From the NCBI RefSeq assembly GCF_000090795.2, contig NW_003546655.1, forward strand, positions 24,563-78,371: 53,809 nt of DNA, written 5' to 3'. Both the position numbers and the translations under genes were made by a program. Below the pieces are notes generated by a model. The model ran no database searches, was not told the origin of the DNA, and saw nothing but the letters and a program-made list of their open reading frames with translations. The stretch is from Amphimedon queenslandica (Eukaryota > Porifera > Demospongiae > Haplosclerida > Niphatidae). This document shows positions 46,601 through 53,809 of this stretch, in pieces. Every line of letters starts with the position of its first letter. Position 1 is the stretch's first letter.

Positions 46601-49600
46601 ATGTACATGTATTAAGGATAATAGGTGTATAAACTTATAGGAGATCCCTCAAATAGACTCATAATTATGTCCAAATTAAAGACATAGAAATGAAGCATGG
46701 GATTCTCCCAAGGAATAGATACATGTACGTGTAGATTGTAGTTGATTTACCTGGAGCTGTTGTATCAGATCAGAGTAATGTATCCTGTCTCCTTCTTGAA
46801 GTACGTCTTCATCAGTTGAACTCAATCTATACTCAAACAGCCTGATGCCTTTTATCCATTCTAAGCTATTGTCCTCAGTCAGCTCTGATCCACTCTCTCC
46901 CTCTCCTCCTCCTCCTAAGCTACTGCCAACATAGCTACCCTCTGGGTCGCTATGGTCATCTTTACTTAGCTCCGTTTCGCTAAAAACTGGTGGATACTTT
47001 TTACCAGCGAGTGAGGGAAAGGCCATCTGCTTGTCTTCAGGTGTGTCGGGAGTGAACACTTCATCAGTTAGAGGATCAGGGCTTTCCTCTTCCTCCATTC
47101 TATGCTTCCTCTTTCCTCTATGTCCTGGTATGTGTATCACTCCTGTTGAGAGTCCTCTTAGTGATAATGGTGAGTGTATTTCATTAGGTGATCCCAGTAG
47201 AGGGTGTGATGAGAGTGCTGGTAGTGATTGTGTGTGTGCTAGTGGTGCTGGTGGTGAGTGTAGCGGTGACTGTGGGGAGAAGTTGAGTGATATTGGAGAG
47301 TCTTTTAGCGACAACGGAGAGAGTTCTGACGAAGCTTCTAAGCTTTTGCGTCCTCCTTGGGTTTTCTTGATTGCCGGTTTTTGATCCGGTGAGAGTTCAA
47401 ATGAATCAAGTTCATCGTTTCCTCCTTCCCCATCATCAATCATCATCTCATCATCTTCAAAATCAAGGATAGGAGGAGGGAGACCAGGGGAATCATAATC
47501 AACCTCATCATCTTCAGAGAGAGAAAGAAAGAAAGAAAGAATGAAAGGAATATAAGTTGATTAAAGATCATAAATTGTTTTTGCCATTGCTCATTAGAAA
47601 CAATGCAATGAAAGTGGTCATAAGTGAATGTACATTGTGTACCTTTAACATTACTTCTATAGTAGTACTTGTACTGTACATGTACATGTTACTTACTCTC
47701 TAGTGATACATCCATATCATCCTCCTCCTCCTCCTCTTCTGGTGACGTATTATCAGCTACTAATAGTTCAGGATGATCCTCATCTTCTTCAGTGTAATAC
47801 ATACTGCTCTGTATAATGTACAGAGGATGCATAGATACATATGTGCACATTATAACAATGTAAAAATGAATAATATCAGTCATTATGTGTACATGTACAT
47901 GTATATGTACACTCATAATGTCAAATTAATACTCAGTACTACAATCACAGTAATGTACATGTATATGTATGCATTTCAAATTTATTTTTCATTCATAAAT
48001 TACCTCGCGTGTCAATGATCCCTGATTATCAAACATTCTCAGTGGTTCCATCCACACCCAGTGCTCCACGTGATTCAGCCACGCCTCCACTTCCTCTAAG
48101 TCTTGCATAAACCTATCATTACACCTACAGTAGAAAAATGGACATGATTAGGTATTAAAATTGGTGCATTGTAAAGTTCACTAATACCGTAAATCAGGAA
48201 AATTATGTGATAGAAAATTTTTGTGCTTAAAAATGTGTTGTACTTTAACTTTTACTAAATAAGATTGTGTCATGTATCAATGACTGTGGCATGTAATTAT
48301 AAGGTTTTTGCAAAATTCTAATCTGGTAAAATTAAAATCACAATAGAAATTCCTGATGAATGGTAGTTAATAATGATGACAATCTCACTGTGATATGGAC
48401 CGTGAGAGTGAGTTAACTGCAGTCTCTAATTGACTGATGAGCTCCTGACATTCCAATAAGAAGAGACCGGCTTTCTCTTTGATGTCAGTAATGCTTCTAT
48501 AGCAACTATCAATGGAGTCATCATCTTCCTCTAATAATATAAAACAAGAAATCATATTACTTCCAATAATAGGTTCTATTGAGTTACAGGAAACAACAAT
48601 AATATAAGAATAATAATAACATGTGGCTATAATAAAAATGACACTTGGCAACGTTCATTGTGCAAAAGACACTATGAGTGTTTGTGTAAACACAACAGTT
48701 AGGGAAATCTTAAGTATCTACATGTACATGTACAGTACATCATGTAGCAATAAACTAACAATACTCATGTACATGTACATGTACATGTACATTGTATCTT
48801 AATTACCATCTTCATACTCATCTTCCATTAGCACAGGCATCTCTTCCATTTCTCCATCCTCTCTTCTCATGTTATAAGTTGCTGGTACTAATAATGTCAT
48901 GTTTACTGACTGGACTCCCTCTAGCGTTTTCATTTGATTATTTATTCCTAACAGCACCTCCTGCAGCAAATGATCAATGACAATAAATTGCATTTCACAA
49001 AGGATCAGATCTATGATAGTGATATTGGCAAATACCTTGAAAGGGCTGATTAGAATTGACTCAAACATAACATAAACAAATATTGGAGGTGTACATTTTG
49101 AGGGCCAATTAACACCAGTGATCATTTTAAAGACAATCATAAGTCAATGCTCCCAATTAATTTATATTGTAGTGTTTAAATATTTTTAAAACAGTCCAAA
49201 TAATAATAATAATGATAATACCTTCATTGATCCACAGGTGTTTCTGACAGCATCAGTTTCCTCTCCTGGTGATATTCCTGATGCTACTTCTAACAGGCTC
49301 TTCCCCTGAGACACGAGGAGCTTACCAAACGTCATGGAACTGTTCTGTAGGTCAGAAATCTGCTGCAGCAGGGATTTGTAGCGCACGAGCAAGACTGGAA
49401 CAATATCCTTCCATTTATCAGTCAATGCCTTTCCTTTCTCATCCTCGGTCAACTGCTGCAACCAGTTCTCTTGCTGTAATAGGAATGTATTAAGGGAGCT
49501 CTATTGAAAATAAAAAAAGAATAAACATGTACGTCAGTTAAGGTACTCTCCTCTGTAGCTTGTACATTATGCAGTCTTGAAGTTACATATTAAAATACAT

Positions 49601-50614
49601 TGTATGTTGATCACAAACTACAATGTACATGTACATACATGCAGCAGGTCACACGTGAAGATAAAAGCATAAGATTCTATATCCTCTCCCTTGAGAGGAA
49701 TGACAGTAGTAGAGTGACAGCTGCTATAATGTGTGGCATATAATGGCATTAAGGAAACTCTCCTTTAAAATTGATAATACAGTTACACTGTCCAGTTGTT
49801 GGCACACATTACATTAACTGGATGGGGACTACTTCAGAGCTGGTCATATGATATCAAAAAAATTCCTTTTGATCAAAAAATGTATATTTAGTGAAAGTGT
49901 TTAGTGAAGGCGAGAAACAATAGATAGGCATAACTTTCCAAAGATGGCTATGCTAAAGAACACCAACTAGTATAACAAAATAATTATAATAACCCCCTTC
50001 CTTCAAATTTAAAATTCTGATAAGTATTGAGTAGAAAATAAAAAAAACATCCTAAACATTATACATAAAATAATTGCAATCAATGAACATACATGTAGGC
50101 TAAGTAGGTTAAGTTTATATTATGCTGTTCATTCATGCATTTCATAAAACAATAATCATAATGTCACTACATTACATTTCATAGTACATGTAGATAACAA
50201 TATTCATAATACTTGTATAATATAACACTATGAATATTGAGTTTAAACTGTGAGAAAAAGAGAATAGATATTAGATGAAGAGAGAGAGAGAAAGTGAAAA
50301 AGAGTGTAGATCATATCATACCTGTAATGTATTGTATAATGCTAGTAGTGTCTTCCAATCAGTTTGAGTGTCTATTGACTCATTCTCTGCCAGCCACTTC
50401 TCCTGATCATCCAACCAAAACTCCAACTCCTAGAACACACAACAAATAATGTATTATAATGGCCCTAAAGCTTAAAATAAACAACACACACAATTTACTG
50501 TCATATCAAAGGACCTGTTAATTATTAATACCACAAATACTTGTATCTGTACGCTACACTTACCTCTAGCCAATTATCTGGAGTCTGTGTACAAGGAGGC
50601 GACTCTCCTTCCAT
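31298..50614 (-). CDS. Giant spectrin-repeat-like, tail-anchored nesprin-type protein (~2.7k aa)
   Basis: About 40 minus-strand exons, roughly 50564-50614, 50322-50429, 49222-49473, 48808-48960, 48385-48533, 48004-48125, 47696-47813, 46752-47515, 46187-46393, 46031-46131, 45512-45673, 45197-45366, 44453-44664, 44208-44325, 43273-43638, 42566-42753, 42226-42345, 41870-42121, 41522-41637, 40751-41097, 40426-40551, 40195-40290, 39954-40122, 39479-39656, 38973-39124, 38435-38763, 38142-38297, 37672-37836, 37507-37622, 37132-37345, 36556-36716, 36233-36395, 35705-36046, 35059-35191, 33690-33890, 33551-33642, 33057-33292, 32375-32847, 31924-32124, 31298-31627. It starts MEGESPPCTQTPDNWLE. Helical segments with spaced Trp (RWENLQVM, HWENLPKRI, NWEGLSTQCKEL, EWLNHVEHW) look like spectrin repeats. 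It ends in a transmembrane helix and KASH-like tail. No actin-binding CH domains were found. It is likely a nuclear-envelope LINC component. Confidence 0.75.
31715..31905. repeat. Decayed palindromic CAGGG-type repeat in the last intron of the KASH-type gene
   Basis: It shares ggccatttttgggc, tactgtatattagtac, caatcaaaatcagcctaaac and cacagcataaaaacatatg with the family. Ends are lost. Confidence 0.5.
32247..32342. mobile_element. Short inverted-repeat element with purine-rich core
   Basis: cagggttctatctagga at the left and tggatagaaccctgatg at the right are inverted copies around a GGGGA/CCCCCC core. A longer relative with cag(g)ccttcatctaggat ends is at 42903-43139. It is immediately next to the 3' side of an exon. 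Confidence 0.7.
33981..34191. mobile_element. Small inverted-repeat (MITE-like) element, copy 2
   Basis: Ends ataccgtaca-gaaggaaattttggaggg and the inverse ctccaaaatttccttctatacgg match copy 1 at 20488-20690. The internal gtggccatgtgccatt and ggcgaatggctatcaaaac are also shared. Confidence 0.8.
34192..34402. mobile_element. Second inverted-repeat element abutting the previous one
   Basis: The left arm cagccagaaagttttgtgg plus tcaaaaactttc is inverted at the right as gaaagtttttttgccacaa plus aactttccagctatatgg. The centre has another small inversion (catggttt...aaaccatga). No coding. Confidence 0.65.
34415..35040. mobile_element. Palindromic CAGGG-type element interrupted by a nested insertion
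   Basis: The left end aatttcccataaagcatgctaag and right end gcactatatcgaaaccccgtgtgaaaccct match the family at 29560-30542. The middle is interrupted at 34616-34970 by an unrelated element. Confidence 0.75.
34616..34970. mobile_element. pogo/Tigger-like non-autonomous element (355 bp) nested in the repeat
   Basis: The termini cagtcaaacctctctaaaacg and the inverse of ttagagaagtttgactg form terminal inverted repeats of the CAGTCAAACCTC type seen in pogo/Tigger-like mariners. It is flanked by TA on both sides (34614-34615, 34971-34972), the Tc1/mariner target duplication. Both halves carry gtccgtt/cggaca phrases. No transposase frame. Confidence 0.85.
36764..36779. repeat. (CA)n microsatellite in a KASH-type gene intron
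   Basis: Eight or so CA units. Confidence 0.8.
39301..39460. repeat. 20-bp minisatellite, eight copies
   Basis: The unit ctatggtttacaagctatag starts every 20 bp from 39301 to 39441. Copies differ mainly at C/T in caag(c/t)tatag. It lies in an intron of the KASH-type gene, 19 bp before the next exon. Confidence 0.95.
41300..41512. mobile_element. Inverted-repeat element of the TTTGGCG type
   Basis: Left tagcactttattttggcgatt and right ccgccaaattaaagcgttatac are inverted. Internal ggcagttttaatgattggcag is duplicated in tandem. Related in style to the 20488/33981 elements but with different ends. Confidence 0.65.
42903..43139. mobile_element. Inverted-repeat element with G-rich and C-rich runs
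   Basis: The left caggccttcatctaggat and right caatgaagccctg are inverted. The inner ggggggcaagg and ccgccccccc runs are complementary. Longer relative of 32247-32342. Confidence 0.65.
43990..44210. mobile_element. Inverted-repeat element ending in (TA)n
   Basis: The left tactgtatatgagttaattt plus ttgcggtgg is mirrored by the right caccacaaaaataaaccagta and tatatactgta. Phrases like ttttcgcaaat are shared with the element at 45765. Confidence 0.55.
44850..45124. repeat. Left-truncated palindromic CAGGG-type element
   Basis: The right end is intact (tatgggaaaccctg at 45124) with one palindrome (ccctgtactataataatacaggg near 45019-45041) and the usual caaacttgctacgcaacataa. The left terminus is missing. 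Confidence 0.75.
45765..45972. mobile_element. Inverted-repeat element of the AAGTGGTTTTTT type
   Basis: The left actgtaagtggttttttta and right aaaaaaccacttatagggt are inverted. The inside has repeated ttcgcaaaat/attttgcaaatt. Non-coding, in an intron. Confidence 0.75.
46752..47515 (-). other. Large disordered exon of the KASH-type protein
   Basis: About 250 residues rich in Ser/Pro/Glu with many SP sites (ELSPLSLKDSPISLNFSPQS, PLHSPPAPLAHTQSLPAL, FTPDTPEDKQ) and a basic patch HRGKRKHR. An acidic GESGSELTEDNS leads back into a helix with EWIKGIRLFEYRLSS. It is a flexible, likely phospho-regulated linker between helical repeats. Confidence 0.75.
48718..48796. repeat. GTACAT palindromic cluster in the KASH-type gene
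   Basis: Two runs (tacatgtacatgtacagtacat and, at 48770-48792, a four-unit catgtacatgtacatgtacat) lie close together and immediately 3' of an exon on the minus strand. Confidence 0.85.
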
Positions 50615-50934
50615 CAGAAACTACTTACTATTTGTCTAGAACCTCTTCCTCACACGAGGTTGCTCAGCCACTCCTTTTGCTAAGGAGCCACGCCTTTTTG
50701 GTAGGAGCCACACCTTCTGGCCAAAGAAAGAGCTAAAGAACTGTTTTGACATTGTTTTGCTGAATATAGATCTAGCTCTGTAGTTTTATTTCTTTGTTAT
50801 TATTGTGATTTTTGGTTGAACTTATTGCAACAATCAATGCAGAATAGGCTAATTACACTATTGAAGTTAATTTAACAGGCGTGGCCTTGCTTTTGGCTCC
50901 TCCTCCTTCTTTTGATAACCACGTGTAAGTGTAA
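50615..50934. promoter_or_regulatory. 320-bp divergent promoter of the KASH-type gene and PP5
   Basis: AGGCGTGGC occurs twice in opposite orientation: reversed at 50687-50695, toward the KASH-type gene, and forward at 50877-50885, 50 bp before the PP5 ATG. A CACGTG E-box is at 50920-50925, 10 bp before that ATG. Confidence 0.6.
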
Positions 50935-51900
50935 ATGGCAACTGAAAATGGAGATTCCCTTGTAGGACGCAAGGAGGAGGAGGTCGTGGGGAAGGTCCAG
51001 AAGCTCTCGACTAGTGAAGGATCTGGTCCAGCAAATATAGACCCAGAGCTAGCAACCAAGGCTGATGAATGGAAAGAAATAGCCAACATTAAGTTTAAAG
51101 GTGCTTTGTATGTATGTAGGAGTGGCTTAAATAAGTACGTACGGCCAGGGTGTTTTGGGATTGAAGTTTTTATAGAATAACTAACATGTGATGTGATGTA
51201 TAGTTACATTACAATGACGATGGGAGTTTGCCACAGCCTTACTATTATTAAATTTCTTTTAAGAATAACATGTATACTTATTATGTTACAGAGAAACATT
51301 TTGCTGAGGCCATCGATTGCTATACAAAGGCTATTGAGATAAATCCATCAGTGGCTGTGTATTATGGGAACAGAAGCTTTGCTCACTTGAAATTAGAGAA
51401 TTATGGATTTGCACTTAATGATGCCAGCAAAGCATTAGAACTGGACAAGACTTACATTAAAGTATGCATTTGCACTATAGCTATTGTAAAATGTGGAGTG
51501 CTAACTGTAATTTTAGTAGTTTAATGTAATGTATTTACATGTACATTTACAGTACCACATGTTTTAAATTATAGTCAAAAATTCATTTTTTGTTATTGAT
51601 TCAGATTCATGATACTTAAAGCACTGAAATATATTTAAGTATACATAATTTGTATTCATTATTAATAAATCCTTATTATGATCTTCATCATATGTATGCA
51701 TATATAGGGATATTACAGAAGAGCCAGTGCTAATATGGCACTGGGTAAATTCAAGCTGGCACTGAGAGACTTTGAATCAGTAAAGAAGAGTCGACCAAAA
51801 GATCGTGATGCACAGGTACATGTTTGATACAATCTGTCTTTTACCTCTCATCTTCTTATTTTCCTGTTTTTTCACTGTTCTCCTCTACTTGTATTTCTCT

Positions 51901-51931
<31 letters not shown>

Positions 51932-51942
51932 GTCTCTGTCTC

Positions 51943-51990
<48 letters not shown>

Positions 51991-53809
51991 CCCTCCTCTC
52001 TCTCTTTCTTGTTATTATTAGATAAAGTATACAGAGTGTGCAAAGATTGTTCATCAGCAAGGGTTTGCTCGAGCTATTGCTGTTGAGAGTGAAAAGCCTG
52101 TCTCCTTAACTCTTGATCTCTCAACAATGTGTACGTGAAATGATAACATTTTTACCAAAAATGCATAACAAAATTCATGCGTGACCCCATTACAATAACT
52201 GTTAAAGCCACAAAATTTAGGATTCGGAAGTACATTAAGATAATTATACTTTCTGCTTATGCAGAGTGGATTGTCAAGTTGCTAAAAAAAATTAGGCCAA
52301 ATTACCTTGTACTTTAGTAATAGATATTTTGTCAAAAAGGGCTTGGAGCAAATTCTTCCTTTTTTACATTTTTTAATGCATATACATGTTTTTATGTTGC
52401 ATAGAAAGTTTGAGCTGATTCCGATCAAATTTAGATTTTTATGAATTTTTGAAGTTGTTCAGAAATTGAGCCAATGTCCCTGTACTATAGTACAGCATTA
52501 TAGGCCAAATTTTACCAAAATTGAAAACAAGAGAATTTTTCATTAAAAAATTTTTTCTGATGTATATGCATGTTTTTATGTTGCGTAGAAAGTTTGAGCT
52601 GATTTTGATCAAATTTGGATTTTTTATGAGTTTTTAAAGTTACCAACGCTCATGAAGCTCATGCTGTTTAGCTCACTTAGCATGCTTTGTGAGAAACCCT
52701 GATTATACTTACCTAATCCTGAGATTTTGCAAGATAATAATTTTTTCATCATAATTATATAGCTGTAGACCATAGTTATGATGGGCCTAAACTTGAGAGT
52801 GATATAACGATTGATTTCATGAAGGATCTCTTAGTGTGGTTTAAGAACCAGAAGCTACTTCATACAAAGTATGCTTATAAAATAATCCTCATGGCCAAGG
52901 ACGTGTTTTCAGCTTGTCCCTCTCTTGTTGATGTTACAATACCCGACGTAAGTTACACACTTTTATTGTGCTTCTGCTTCTTACGAATTTTGTTTTTTTT
53001 CTTTACTAGAAAAATAAGTTTACAATTTGTGGTGACATACATGGACAGTATTATGATCTTTATAATATATTTGAACTCAATGGCATACCTTCAATGGAGA
53101 ATCCTTATGTATCATAATAATGATAATAATAAATAATTTAGTGATGTAGTGTTATAGAATTTCCAAGTACTGTACATGTACATGTACAATTAATATTAAG
53201 TTACTACCTTAACTCGTGTGTGTGTGTGATTGTATTTTTAGCTTTTTAATGGAGATTTTGTTGATCGTGGATCCTTCTCTGTGGAGGTTATTTTAACTCT
53301 CTTTGGTTTTAAGGTTTTATATCCTAATCACTTTTACATGTCCCGTGGTAAGAAGTTTGAAATATACTGTATGTAAACCATATGTGTACATAATATATAA
53401 ACATAATGAATATCAATTTGGTATTGAGATGTCAATTAAGTGTTGTATTTTCTATCTTGCTACTTTTTGTTTGGTACATGTAAACCATTTAATCTTTCTA
53501 GGCAATCATGAGTCAATAACAATGAATCAAATGTATGGTTTTGAAGGAGAAGTAAAGAAAAAGTCAGTAAATGCAATTGTAAATGAATGAATAGAGTCTC
53601 TCTCTCTGCTAATAGATACAATGGTAAAATGGCTGATTTATTCACTGAAGTCTTTAACTGGTTACCATTAGCACATGTCATTGACAATAAAGTCTTGGTT
53701 AGCTTATATTTCTTTCTATTTCAACCTTTTATTCACTACCACACAGGTTATGCATGGAGGCCTGTTCAGTACTGATGATGTCACGTTAGATGACTTGAGA
53801 AAAATAGAT
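50935..53809 (+). CDS. PPP5C: Serine/threonine protein phosphatase 5, 3' end outside the window
   Basis: Ten exons seen: 50935-51100, 51292-51461, 51708-51815, 52022-52130, 52763-52947, 53010-53108, 53242-53347, 53502-53562, 53616-53697, 53747-53809 (continues). They give 383 of about 500 residues. The N-terminal TPRs read [39 protein letters not shown] and [19 protein letters not shown]. The PPP catalytic motifs are GDIHGQ (254-259), GDFVDRG (283-289) and GNHE (315-318), which supply metal ligands. [19 protein letters not shown] follows. PP5 is an Hsp90-associated phosphatase whose TPRs inhibit the catalytic domain until partners bind. The last catalytic His and the C-terminal helix are not in view. 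Confidence 0.95.
51899..52008 (+). repeat. (CT)n polypyrimidine tract in PP5 intron 3
   Basis: Long tctctgtctctg then pure tctctctct stretch just upstream of the acceptor at 52021. It serves as an oversized polypyrimidine tract. Confidence 0.9.
52160..52701. repeat. Palindromic CAGGG-type repeat, reverse orientation, in PP5 intron 4
   Basis: The right end is tagcatgctttgtgagaaaccctg (the inverse of the family's left end). Two body units have atgttgcatagaaagtttgag / atgttgcgtagaaagtttgag and a palindrome remnant ccctgtactatagtacag at about 52477-52494. The left limit is uncertain. Confidence 0.75.

Noticed and set aside
51805..52086. Leu/Ser/Cys-rich protein from the CT tract
   Set aside because: The frame is the (CT)n polypyrimidine tract of PP5 intron 3 read through. 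The spliced PP5 frame explains both sides.

Overview
The window looks like nuclear DNA of an early-branching animal, most likely a demosponge such as Amphimedon. That is an inference from three things: compact spliced genes with short GT-AG introns and very short intergenic gaps, animal-specific genes (Death-domain/TKL kinase fusion, KASH-type spectrin-repeat protein, HYLS1, eIF3k), and introns packed with the self-complementary hexamer GTACAT and small inverted-repeat elements. There are no bacterial operons, rRNAs, convincing tRNAs or CRISPR arrays.

Layout from left to right. 140-373 may be the last exon of a gene starting outside the window. 699-4275 (+) is a 969-residue Death / CARD-like / coiled-coil / TKL pseudokinase. 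4521-6480 (-) is NDUFAF5, head-to-head with CFAP70 (TTC18) at 6573-14109 (+). 14410-15018 (-) is an acylphosphatase with a 17-nt microexon. 15259-17444 (-) is eIF3k. 17638-18921 (-) is LRRC57, head-to-head with TTC36 at 19043-20142 (+).

20143-28684 is a duplication cluster. Three intronless NmrA-like oxidoreductase genes (21428, 25012, 27420) are separated by broken copies of the 3' ends of TTC36 and HYLS1. The intact HYLS1 follows at 28685-30995 (-). 31298-50614 (-) is a gene of about 40 exons and about 2.7 kb of codons for a spectrin-repeat-like protein with a C-terminal membrane anchor and a KASH-like tail. It is head-to-head with PPP5C (PP5), which starts at 50935 (+) and runs off the right edge.

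I built the exon models by hand from splice sites and reading frame. Summed exon lengths are divisible by three for the pseudokinase (969 aa), NDUFAF5 (352 aa), CFAP70 (1130 aa), acylphosphatase (94 aa), eIF3k (213 aa), LRRC57 (243 aa), TTC36 (186 aa) and HYLS1 (238 aa). Exon limits of the long KASH-type gene are approximate.

Most genes are unrelated housekeeping genes packed together, three pairs of them sharing short divergent promoters (92, 121 and 320 bp). Two are ciliary/centriolar (CFAP70, HYLS1). The most unusual content is the Death/pseudokinase gene, the duplicated NmrA cluster with its recognisable junction, the KASH-type gene, and an intronic repeat family with a tandem 187-bp palindromic core, one copy of which carries a nested pogo-like insertion.
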